The notes under the pieces were generated by a model. The model searched no databases and was not told where the DNA came from. It saw nothing but the letters and a program-made list of their open reading frames with translations. This document shows positions 8,707 through 16,598 of a stretch of 16,598 bases of DNA, one piece after another (position 1 is the stretch's first letter; every line of letters starts with the position of its first letter). Made by a program: the position numbers and the translations under genes. The stretch is taken from NCBI GenBank assembly GCA_003990745.1, contig RBNI01003133.1, forward strand, positions 1 through 16,598, read 5' to 3'. The DNA is from Jimgerdemannia flammicorona. Its lineage: Eukaryota; Mucoromycota; Endogonomycetes; Endogonales; Endogonaceae.

Positions 8707-10035
8707 CATATTATAAAATTTCCTAATTGGGTATTGTCTGCAGCAATATACCAATTCAACTAAGCTGGTCTTAGTTTTTTGAACTTTCTGAAATACAGAA
8801 AATCCTGAACATCCAGAACTAGTCCAAAAAAGGACTTTAGTTGAGATGTCAACCTAATCTTGAAATCAATAAGTATAGAGAATGTACTCTATATGAAATT
8901 GATCTTGATCTTAAAGAAAACAGTCTTTCAGAATATTCAGAACTTCTAGAAAACTCTTCCAGAACTATGTAATAGTACTTTTATAAGTAACTCTCTTATA
9001 ACTTAGTAGTAGCAGTTTATAATCCAATTCTACTTCAAGATGCTTCCTCACCCCACTATAAATCTCTATGAGAAATTCCTATAAGTTGGTATAAAGCCTA
9101 ACCTCTGAACTGGAATTTATTCCAAACCATCTGACAATCTAGAGAGAATTGAATCTGATATACAAGGACAATTTGATCTCTACATCTACAATAAGTGGGA
9201 CAGACTTTATCTACAAAAGAAGTACTCTAATTAAATTAACAGATAGGCAAAACCTTATATACCAAACTCCTTGCTCTATACCCTGTAAGTCAAGATGAAG
9301 AAGGTCTTATAGAAACCTTCTTTACTCTTCTCAACAAGAGTTTTTGTCAGCTTTACAAACCCAAGTGATCTAGGATAACCAGTAACTATCTTTTTAGCCT
9401 CAGTTCCTCATGAAGCCCAAGTCTCTGTAGCCAAGTAGCTCAACTCTACTGACTTTCACTATACAAGGACTAAGACTGCCTTATACTACTATTTTCAGAA
9501 TTACAAGGCTCACTATATTCTTAAAGAAGAAGTAAGAGAAACTCTTCATCAATAACCTGACTCTGAACCAGAAGCAGGCCCAGCTATAGCTCTATCTGAA
9601 ACTAAAACTAATACTGAACCAGATTAAACTCTTGATTTAAGTCTATCAGAAATCTAACATATAACTAATACTATCTACTTTGATACTGAACAAACCCAAC
9701 TACATGGGGACTAAAGCTAAGAGAAGGTAGAGTATCTCAGTGAATTTAATCCCAGATACACTACCAAAGGAGATATACCTCCATCAGAACAAAACATACC
9801 TATATAGCAATAGACAGCTATCTATCAAGCTCTTACTCTAAACCTACAATAGTTACTTCAGCAACTTATACAGACTCAAAGAACACCATTATACTCTGCA
9901 CTAGTATCTCAAGTTATATTAGTAACACTATTACCAGTAGTCCAACTACCTCCAGTAAACAATATGGTAAATCAATAGATCTAGACCTTACAGCACAGGT
10001 AGCCATAATAGCAGCAACCATTACTGCCTTAGCCA
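8545..10035 (+). repeat. Right arm of ~1.5-kb inverted repeat
   Basis: Reverse-complement partner of about 5765-7255. It consists of LTR R-U5 and the first part of gag of element B and ends where LINE sequence begins. Transcription through both arms would give a long hairpin RNA with imperfect pairing. Confidence 0.85.
8830..10035 (+). pseudogene. Gag N-terminal part, element B, decayed
   Basis: From about 9049 to 9968 one plus-strand frame reads through with stops only where a C to T change of a CAA, CAG or CGA codon would give one. Readable segments include DNLERIESDIQGQFDLYIYN, KWDRLYLQKKYS, ALYYYFQNYKAHYILKEEV and a Glu/Pro/Thr-rich stretch. The final part shifts frame to reach the AQVAIIAATITALAKQ segment also found in element A near 5800. 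Homology to element A ends at the LINE junction, so capsid C-terminus, zinc knuckle and pol are missing. The start is uncertain, because near 8830 the frame differs from the one used later. Confidence 0.75.
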
Positions 10036-10037
10036 AA

Positions 10038-12550
10038 CAGATATGGGCCTGGACATTGGTGCCTAAATTCCTCTTTGTTGGCTAAGAAGGCATTATAGGA
10101 CAAGTGAGCAGAGGACATTCAGTGGAGGGTAGAGAGTTGGGTACAAGAGGGTGTCACAATTAGTGTTCAGTGGACAAGGTTGAAGGGGGCAGCTAGGGTT
10201 TATTAGAGGGAGGCAGAAGAGGTGGTAGACAGATAGAGGAGAAGGAGGGTGAACTAGGCTTCTGCTAGACTGGCTCAACTTTTGAAGAATTGGGCTGATC
10301 TTTTGGCCCTGGAGGGGGTAGAGACTAGTGGTTGAGCCAGGCTAGGATGGAGGTCAATGAGCTATGACAGGTGTTGAGGGAAGAGGAGGAGATATGGGTA
10401 TAGAGTTTGGCTGCCTGATTATGCTGGCAGAGACTTGAGGAGGGAGAGAGGCCATCTAAACACCTTTTGAGGATCCTGCAGGCAAGGAGGGTGAGGCAGA
10501 GATGAGAGGGGGTTCTGAATTTGGATGGACTACTGATACATGGTATACAGAACATTCTGGGCTCACTCAAGGAGAGGTAGAGTAGTTTGTTGAGTGAGGA
10601 GGAGGATGGAACAATGACTACTATTATTATACATGCTCTGGGAGATTGGCATCTACTACAAGTAGATAGGCTAAATAGTTTAATAATACCAGTTCAGGAG
10701 GAGGAGATTTATCAGGTTCTTGCTATGACTATGCTGGGCATAGTGCCTGGTAAGGATGAGCTACCCTGGGACTTTTGGAAGAGGATTCTGGGAGTACCTG
10801 GGGTACTGAGAGAATGATAGCAATATATAATTTGGTACTATAGTCAGAGAGGTAGGTGGGGGAGCAAGATCTGGGACTGGTGGCACTGCTCTATAAGAAC
10901 AAGAGTAGAAGAGAGGACTGAAAGAATTGGCAGCCTATCATACTTCTAAACATAGATAGGAAGTTGGTTACTAAGGTGGTAGTGGTGAGGCTGTAGAAGG
11001 TAGTCCAGTAAGTTTTGGGTAAGGAGCAGTGAGAGTTTGTAGGAGGCTAACTTATTAGAGATAGTATAGTCTGGGTGTATAGTATTATTGAAGAGGCTTG
11101 AGCCTGTGGGCTGGATGGGAGACTGGTCTTCTTGGATCAGAAAAAAGTCTATGATCATGTACAGTGGTGAAGGTTCTGGATAGGATTAGTATCCCTCAGC
11201 AGTTTCAGGTAGTAATGATCAATCTACTGGAAAGAAGTTGAGCAGTACTTATGTGCAATAGACATAGAGAGTGGCATTCTTCTTAGAGAGGAGTATACTC
11301 CAGGGGGACTCTCTGTCTCTGATTTTGTATACTCTGTCCTTGGAGCTATTGATGGATAGAATTTGGTAGAAGATAGGGGGGCTCTCCTTATTCAGCATTG
11401 GTTGGAAGGTTGGAGTCTTTGCAGATAATATAGCAGTTGGTCTGAAATTAATTACTGATGTTGAGGAACTTCAGGAAACAGTAGAGTGGTATGAGATATA
11501 CTCTGGGGCTAAACTTAACTAGTATAAGTACAAAATGATAGTATTAGGTAATGGTCTGGTGGGAGGGGATATCATTGGAACAATTGTTCCTACTAGAGAG
11601 GCAGTGAGATACTTGGGCATTTATCTCTCTATGTATGGGTCAGTTCTGATATGTGCTTGGTGAGAGTAATGAGTGATCATCTGGGGGGAGATCCTGAGAG
11701 GTTGGAGAGGCCACCATATGTCTTTGACAGGGTACATTATAATTTTGAATGTTTACTAGCTACCAAAGTTGTGGTATTTGGTATATTATCTAGACTTTCC
11801 AGCCTGGGTAGTGAAGAGGCTATTGAAGCTAGTGAAGGATTAGATCTAGGCTGAGCAGAGGAGTTAGATTAGTTGGGAAATCTTGTCATTACCAGTGGCT
11901 AGAGGGGATCTTGGGCAGGTTGACTTCCTGAAGAGACTACATTGTCTATGAGTATAGTGGCTGAAGAGAGCAGTAGAACTGAGGGGGGGTAGTTGAATTC
12001 CTCTAATGAAGAAGGTCTGGGAGATACAATGCTTACTGAGAGGAGTAACTGGAGATTTGCTGTCCTTGGTTGGGCTTTCTAATAGGAGATAAATGAGATA
12101 TAAGAGCTTCTGGTGGAGAGTAGTAGATAGGGCTCACTGCATTGGGATTTACTGACAGAGAGATGAAGGGGTGGTGCCTTAGAGTCTGGCAATATAGAGA
12201 TGAGATCAAGTGTTGCTGGGGGGTACTCCTCTCATAGACTTTTATATTGGTGATGGAGTAGAGTACCAGAGGGGGATGGGCCAGGATATATGGCTAGTAG
12301 CTGGCAGATGACTGGAATTGGAGAGGAGTGGGACTGGAATAGAATCTAGACCTGAAGTGTAATAATAAGACAATAGTTGTCACCCAAGTACTAGGTGGTT
12401 TGGTGGTATATACTGTAGAGGAATGTTATACTTAACTTTTGCTCAGGCTACCTTGTGGAGGGAGGAGACTTTGATTGTAAGGAGTACTATAATGTAGGAC
12501 AGGAAGGGGGGTTTGTATAGATGCCAGAACATTGGCTGGGTGAATATGAG
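10038..12550 (+). mobile_element. LINE (non-LTR retrotransposon), 5'-truncated
   Basis: A G-rich plus strand encodes a decayed LINE ORF2 from the linker before the reverse transcriptase to the region after it. No endonuclease domain is visible, so the 5' end is probably truncated, as is usual for LINEs. No poly(A) tail is seen at the right junction. The left flank is plus-strand gag and the right flank is minus-strand gag, so it did not simply split one element. I found no CpG in it and no target-site duplication. A Tad1-like or L1-like clade is plausible for a fungus, but I cannot decide between them. Confidence 0.85.
10123..12360 (+). pseudogene. LINE reverse transcriptase ORF, decayed
   Basis: Segments in order: CWQRLEEGERPSKHLLRILQ (pre-RT linker, about 10430-10490); VPGKDELPWDFW (10740-10780); NWQPIILLNIDRKL and FLDQKKVYDHVQW (10930-11165); QGDSLSLILYTLSLELL (from 11301); the catalytic FADD box reading FADN (11418-11429); YLGIYLS (about 11610); and the post-RT part with LPKLWYL, PVARGDLG and FWWRVVDR (11750-12120). 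Frames change near 10330, 10812 and between 11165 and 11300, with many stops. The second catalytic Asp is now Asn (codon 11427-11429, GAT to AAT), which would by itself abolish activity. Function in life: target-primed reverse transcription. Confidence 0.88.
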
Positions 12551-12552
12551 AT

Positions 12553-12852
12553 ACTTAGTGTAAGAGAGTTGCTTTTTAGGGTAACCATTATATAGTTCTG
12601 AAAGGGTTTTCTGGAAGTTCTGGATATTCTGGAAGACCATTTTCTTATAGTCAAGATCAATTTTATATGGAGTATGTCCTCTATGCTTATTGATTTCAAG
12701 ATTGGATTGACATCTCAACCAAAGTCCTTTTTTGGACTAGTTCTGGATATTCAGGATTTTCCATATTTTAGGAAGTTCAAGAAACTGAGACCAGCTTAGT
12801 TGAATTGGCATATCACTGCAGACAATACCTAATTAGGAAATTTCATGATAGG
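12553..12852 (-). pseudogene. Gag N-terminal fragment next to LINE
   Basis: Aligns with the gag start of element A (about 6795-7107) and of element B (8707-9010). One minus-strand frame is open from 12718 down and reads MRCQSNLEINKHRGHTPYKI, then DLDYKKMVFQNIQNFQK. The same residues are readable in element B (CQPNLEINKYRECTLYEIDL), which supports this as the true frame. Below about 12553 the sequence becomes LINE, so the frame beyond is not gag. Role: virus-like particle assembly in the intact element. Confidence 0.65.
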
Positions 12853-13190
12853 GTTAGGAGTGAGACCTAATGGGGAGTGGATTTACTTAAGAGTGGTTTG
12901 TGGGTTATTAAATAGGTTTATTCACTATTTATGATATTGCTATACTAGGAGTAGTTGTATGAAGGGATATTGGGGAAGTGCTCAGGAGTTGTATTCGGAT
13001 TATTCAGGTCTGAGATTCTGAGGTCTAGGAGAGGGGGTATTTATACTAGTGAGGGGCTATCTGGACTATGCTGGATATGGATGTAGCACTTAGTACCTTG
13101 CTGAGTCAGAATGCAGTTATATAATATAAGAGTGATCTGACATATCAAGAGATCATCTGACTGCTGAGTCAGTTCATAGTCACATCGTAC
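12853..13190 (-). repeat. LTR of element C
   Basis: Minus-strand TATAAATA (TATTTATA at 13038-13045 on plus) and poly(A) signal AATAAA (TTTATT at 12917-12922), about 120 bp apart, as in the LTR at 8505. Two TGACTCA-type sites lie upstream of the TATA box (13102-13108 and 13165-13171), in the U3 enhancer position. The inner end has the hairpin at 12853-12871. I cannot define the outer end; it lies between the TAA of ORFX2 at 13235 and the first TGACTCA site. Confidence 0.75.
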
Positions 13191-13234
13191 AATGCTAATC
13201 TAACTATACTATGACTGCTAAGCTATTTATAGGT

Positions 13235-14332
13235 TTAGATGCTATCTGAGTAGTCTTCAATGACATTACCATCAATTGCATTATCTCTGATGAAGTAGTC
13301 ATCTAGAAAGAGTGGTTTGCGGATTACTTCTCCTTGTTCGCTGAGATAATAATACATTGGAACTTCATTACTATCCCACAGGATAGCATCATCTGTCTCA
13401 TATGCTGGATAAGGTGTTGGTGGGTGAAGGAGGGGTGCATTATCTTTGCTTTCATCAGATTCGCTATCTGCATATCTTCTATAAGTTACAGCACTATAAG
13501 TCGCAGGGTTGTAGTAGGCTGGTGGCTGTGGTTCATGATGCTCGTACTTGAGTGGTAGAGTGGTTGGTTCAGTCTCAAGGGTTGTCTGGAGGTATATGTT
13601 GTGTTCTCCAGTCTCTTCATTGTAGTTGAAGTAATCAGGGGTGAATGCAGGTTGGTATTCATACCAGTGGTCATTGTCCCAATAAGTCTCGTAGGTGGCT
13701 ATGAATTATTATAAGTTCATCAGCAAGGTTGGTGGCATGATCAGAGTTGGTAGAGATCCTTGACTTGAGGTCATATTGGCATCAGAGGGATCATTGTCTT
13801 CTGCTTTATCTTCATTGAAGTGGATTATATTATAGATATCCTTCATAGCATATCTGACTTGAGGTATTTGCAGAATGTAGTCATTCGGGTGTGGGAAGGT
13901 TCTGTCTGTGGTTTCAACATACTCGAGATACTTGTGGTTGAGTTCTTGTATCATATTGTCAATTTGGCCATAGGACAGGGTAGCAACCATTTCGGTGGTA
14001 GTAACTCAGAGGTGGGGAATAACAGTGCTATACTCATAGAAGAGCTCTCGATGTTTGCAGGCAATGAGTTTCTAGTGTTGAGACATCTGAGTAATATCTA
14101 TGTCATGGTGGTGTTCTATCATATCTTCTAGGAGGTGGCTAATCTGGTAGTAGCTTGAGATTTGTCCAATCTGGTGGGTCTCATTAAGTATGTTCAGAGC
14201 ATTCCATTGGGCTTCTACGAAGTAGAGGGGTGCTAGGCTATGGATATTTATGAGAGACAGAGGGGGTGTGGCTCGGTTGACAATGGCATTCCAAATATCA
14301 GCACGGATGTAGTTGTAGATCTCAGTGGTCAT
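13235..14332 (-). pseudogene. ORFX2, unrecognised 365-codon protein, four stops
   Basis: One minus-strand frame runs from ATG 14332 to TAA 13235-13237, with only four in-frame stops, at codons 87, 109, 208 and 209 (TAG 14072-14074, TGA 14006-14008, TAA TAA 13706-13711). The first two fit C to T changes of CAG and CGA. No frameshift is needed. The N-terminal half is mixed, with possible helices (MTTEIYNYIRADIWN, YGQIDNMIQELNHKYLEYVE). The C-terminal half is rich in Tyr, Pro, Asp and Glu (HHEPQPPAYYNPATY, DSESDESKD) and ends in an acidic segment. I see no membrane segment, signal peptide, zinc finger or nuclease motif, so it is not an obvious envelope or gag. The region keeps about fifteen CpGs, unlike its neighbours. 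The start is favoured by an adenine-rich leader ending AAACATGACC. It lies between pol and LTR on the sense strand: an accessory gene of the element or a captured host gene. Confidence 0.65.
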
Positions 14333-14454
14333 GTTTATGTGTTTGGAAGTTGTGGTTGTTGTTTGTTTTGATTCTGCTTCGACACATCTCGGTGCTCAGT
14401 ATATATGTATTTGGTCCTGATTAGTAAGATTCTGTTTGTATAAATCTTGTGTTC
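14333..14454 (-). promoter_or_regulatory. Leader and core promoter of ORFX2 (predicted)
   Basis: The minus strand immediately before the ATG is rich in A and C (CAAAACAAACAACAACCACA), like many fungal 5' leaders, and the start context is AAACATGACC. A TATA-like ATTTATAC lies near 14437-14444, roughly 105 bp upstream of the ATG. This suggests that ORFX2 had its own transcript rather than being read only as part of pol. Predicted from sequence pattern only. Confidence 0.45.
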
Positions 14455-14516
14455 TGTGACTTTGTGTTGACTCAGCTTTGTGTACTGTGACTTTGGTTTG
14501 ACTCAGCTTCATGATC
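14455..14516. repeat. Two tandem 31-bp units, each with TGACTCA
   Basis: Units 14455-14485 and 14486-14516 both begin TGTGACTTTG and each contains TTGACTCAGC, with the TGACTCA cores at 14468-14474 and 14499-14505. TGACTCA is the core recognised by Gcn4/CPC1-type and AP-1-type bZIP factors. The units lie about 120-185 bp upstream of the ORFX2 start. In element A the first unit is cut at position 229 and only the second TGACTCA remains (258-264). Confidence 0.65.
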
Positions 14517-14599
14517 TTGCAGGTAATTTCCAGATTTGTTTAGAGGGTGACATGTGATTTTGGTGGCTTGGAGGTTGTGTGCTTACAACTCTCCCCTTC

Positions 14600-16450
14600 T
14601 TAGCTTTTGACATCCTCGTCAGGGCCTTCTAATTTGGTTCTAGTATTGTTACACCATTTGAGAGATCAAAAAGTCTGGTGAAGTCTATTTTTCTCAGAAA
14701 GTGGCATGCTCATAGTACAGTTGCCTAATGTGTTGGATTCATATATTAAAGGATCATGTGTTTGATACTATATACCAGAAGTGATTCTGATATCATTCAC
14801 TGCTGGAGAATTTCCTCTAAGAAATCTTCTTAAATGTCTACACCTTGTTTCCCACCAGTAGTATAGGAAGAATAGGCTGGCTTTCAGTTTTACTATTTTT
14901 CTAGAAGATCAGTATTCTTTTGTCTTAACTTGCTGAGTTCTTGATTTGATTCATGATAATTATAATGTTCGGAAGGGTGATATATAGTATGTACTAATAG
15001 GTATTGGAGTATTTGGTTTTCAGTTATTCAGGGAATCATATTCCTGAATTAAGTCAGTAGCATTCTGGAGATTGTACTTGGGTTCCCATGTTGTATCATG
15101 AATCAGGTATCCTTTCCATTTGACAAGGTATTCAGGGTGATTCTTGTGGCCACATTTATTGAGGATTTATTCAACTTCATACTCTTCTTGGTTATTAATA
15201 ATGATAGGTGCAGGTAGTTTTATGGTTTAGTTTAGGAATAGCTCCTCATCATTGTCATTGTATTACTTGAGACATTGGACATTGAAGACTGGGTGAATCT
15301 TAATGGTGTCTGGTAGCACCAGTTTGTAGGAGGTTGAAGAGACTTATATAATAACTTCAAATGGTCCTATGAACTTGCTGTTCAGCTTTGTAGATGGTCT
15401 GTGCTTGAGGTTATCAACTTGGTATCCTTGGATGTCTAGTAGAACTTTTTCACCAATATCGAAGATTTCTTTATGGTGGTGTTGGTTAACATACTGTGAC
15501 TGTTGTTCTTGAGCTCATGATAAATTCTCAGTTGCGATCTGGCTTAGATTGTGCATTCAGAGCAGGAATTCTTCAATAGCTTCAACTATGGAGAGTTCAT
15601 CAGTAGTTCAGATAAGTGTCAGAGGGGTGTTTGGGTTTTGTCCAGTGTTGGCAAAGAATGGGGTCATTCCAAGAGAGGCTTGCTTGCTGTTGTTATAGGC
15701 AAACTCGATTGCGGTGAGGTGTTCATACCAATCATCTTGTTGATAGGAAACATAGTTCCTTAGCATTTGTTCCAGAGTTCAGTTCATTCTTTCAGTTTGG
15801 CCATCAGTTTCAGGGTAAAAGGCTGTGGATAGTGTAAGTTTTGTTCCAAGGTGCACATAGAGGGCTTTCCAAAAATAGCTAGTGAATTTTGGGTCTCAGT
15901 CACTAATAATGATCTTAGGAAGACCATGATAGCAGAAGATGTTGTCAAACAAGAGTGTGGCTATGTCTGGTGCTGTTGCAGTGGTAGTAGTTGGGACAAA
16001 GTGGGCTTGTTTGCTGAGATAGTCTACAAAGACAACAATTGCATCCTTCCCGTTCTTGGTTCGGGGTAGTTGTATAATGAAGTCCATAGAGATTTGTTCC
16101 CAATTAGCAGATGGTACTGGAATAGAGTGAAGTAGACCAGGTTTTGCTAGTGTGAAGAACTTATTGTGTTGGCAGGCATCACAGAAAGTAATGTAGGTTT
16201 TTAGCTAATCTGCCATGCAGGACCAATAGAAGTTTCGGGAGATAATTTCATAGTATTTGTCAAATCCTAAATATCTGGCTATAGGTGTATCATGACATTT
16301 GAATAGGATAGTCCTTCAGAGGTCTCAGTTGTTTGGGACATATAGTCTGTCCTTGTAGTAGATAGCATTATCCTTGAGTTGGTATTGATGGTATTGGGCA
16401 TGCTTATTAGCATCATCACTATTCAGGATTTCTCAGAGTGCTTGAGCTTC
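14600..16450 (-). pseudogene. Pol 3' part (integrase, GPF, chromodomain), element C
   Basis: Integrase zinc-binding region: first His codon at 16292-16294, second His changed to Tyr (16271-16273), and CDAC pair at 16172-16183. Catalytic core: first Asp in MDFIIQLP (16082-16084), second Asp at 15899-15901 followed directly by a stop in place of Arg, and Glu of the GQTER motif at 15791-15793. The D, D, E triad is therefore intact by residue. Then KFIGPF (about 15350-15380), a GPY/F-type module, and the chromodomain. Only scattered stops occur, the longest open piece being 15896-16087. The C-terminal end may reach about 14600, where the frame is still partly readable. The protein would integrate element cDNA, with targeting by the chromodomain. 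Confidence 0.9.
15080..15205 (-). pseudogene. Chromodomain, element C (best copy)
   Basis: Minus strand reads EEYEVE, a stop, ILNKCGHKNHPEYLVKWKGY, then LIHDTTWEP. The aromatic positions expected to form the methyl-lysine cage (Tyr of YEVE, Trp and Tyr of VKWKGY) are present. Its place at the C-terminus of integrase defines the element as a chromovirus. One stop interrupts it, where a C to T change of CAA or CAG would suffice. Confidence 0.92.
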
Positions 16451-16598
16451 TTTTTTTTTTTTTTTTTTTTTTATAGTTGCTTGGACTCCATCCTTTATTA
16501 AAACCCATCTATCCCATATAAATACATTTGGCCTGCCCCTCATCCGATCCCCCTAGAAGGACCCCCCTCCCTCCCCCCCCTCCTACCCCCATCTGATG
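16451..16598 (-). mobile_element. 3' end of a poly(A)-tailed retroelement insertion
   Basis: A run of 22 T (16451-16472) breaks the pol of element C exactly where element A continues uninterrupted (GAGCTTCTTTATCATC near 2156-2171). On the minus strand this is a poly(A) tail with an AATAAA signal 21 nt before it (TTTATT at 16494-16499), so it is the 3' end of a reverse-transcribed polyadenylated RNA. The inserted sequence keeps CpG, is rich in C on plus (runs of C at 16548-16590) and differs from everything else here. It could be a LINE, a SINE or a processed gene copy; the rest lies beyond the window. No coding frame can be supported. Confidence 0.7.

Larger units (their letters stand above)
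12553..16450 (-). mobile_element. Chromovirus element C, 3' part plus LTR and gag start
   Basis: Minus-strand order from the right edge: integrase, GPF motif, chromodomain, about 600 bp with a tandem repeat, ORFX2, LTR, then the first ~300 bp of a gag, which is cut by the LINE. A gag after the 3' LTR suggests tandem elements sharing one LTR, or nested insertion. It aligns with element A over about 2 kb at roughly 80-85 % in sampled stretches. It keeps about nine CpGs in pol where element A has none, so it is less decayed. It is interrupted on the right by a poly(A)-tailed insertion at 16451. Confidence 0.85.

Noticed and set aside
11651..11854. 67-codon plus-strand frame in the LINE
   Set aside because: A different frame through the same bases gives the conserved LINE post-RT motifs (LPKLWYL and following), so this one is an overlap shadow.
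10038..12550. Group II intron or retron reverse transcriptase
   Set aside because: Motif order and the post-RT region match LINE ORF2; no intron RNA structure or retron ncRNA is seen.
12540..12560. LINE poly(A) tail at the right junction
   Set aside because: Only a five-base T-run lies near by and it belongs to the gag homology; no A-run ends the LINE.
13820..14131. 103-codon plus-strand frame
   Set aside because: Antisense to ORFX2, whose minus-strand frame is longer and has a plausible start.
13235..14332. ORFX2 as a retroviral-type envelope gene
   Set aside because: The position after pol would fit, but there is no signal peptide, hydrophobic fusion-like segment or transmembrane helix.

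Overview
The window reads as a degraded transposon graveyard from a filamentous fungus, most likely an ascomycete of the Pezizomycotina. There is no bacterial gene organisation and no intact host gene. Nearly all the sequence belongs to Ty3/gypsy LTR retrotransposons of the chromovirus type (integrase followed by a chromodomain) plus one LINE. The fungal assignment rests on the transposon types and on the mutation pattern. Where two copies of one element can be aligned (229-2170 and 14470-16450), most differences in the stretches I compared are CpA to TpA or TpG to TpA, the signature of repeat-induced point mutation (RIP). CpG is almost absent from about 230 to 12990 (I find only two). I cannot name the species.

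Layout, left to right. (1) 1-228: flank with a CpG-rich palindromic satellite-like tract at 105-207. (2) 229-7260, minus strand: a near full-length chromovirus, element A (gag, zinc knuckle, protease, reverse transcriptase, RNase H, integrase, chromodomain), riddled with stops and cut off inside its 5' LTR before the TATA box. (3) 7263-8010, plus strand: a broken unrecognised ORF (ORFX1), followed by an LTR-like promoter/poly(A) block and a short lysine-rich fragment. (4) 8505-10035, plus strand: LTR and gag of a second copy, an inverted duplicate of the 5' end of element A. (5) 10038-12550, plus strand: a 5'-truncated LINE reverse transcriptase. (6) 12553-16450, minus strand: element C, made of a gag start, an LTR, a second unrecognised ORF (ORFX2, 13235-14332), then chromodomain and integrase. 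(7) 16451-16598: the 3' end of a polyadenylated retroelement inserted in the integrase region of element C, running off the window.

Nothing here looks able to encode a working protein. The lesions include stops in every domain, a protease active-site Asp changed to Asn, a reverse transcriptase FADD changed to FADN in the LINE, and a zinc-knuckle Cys changed to Tyr. The part most worth following up is ORFX2. It is a 365-codon frame with only four stops, keeps about fifteen CpGs, and has an adenine-rich leader and a tandem-repeat promoter with bZIP-type TGACTCA sites. It lies between pol and the LTR of a chromovirus, where these elements normally have no gene. ORFX1 occupies the same place next to the oppositely oriented LTR. 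All coordinates of element ends and domains come from reading by eye and are approximate by tens of bases unless a motif is given.
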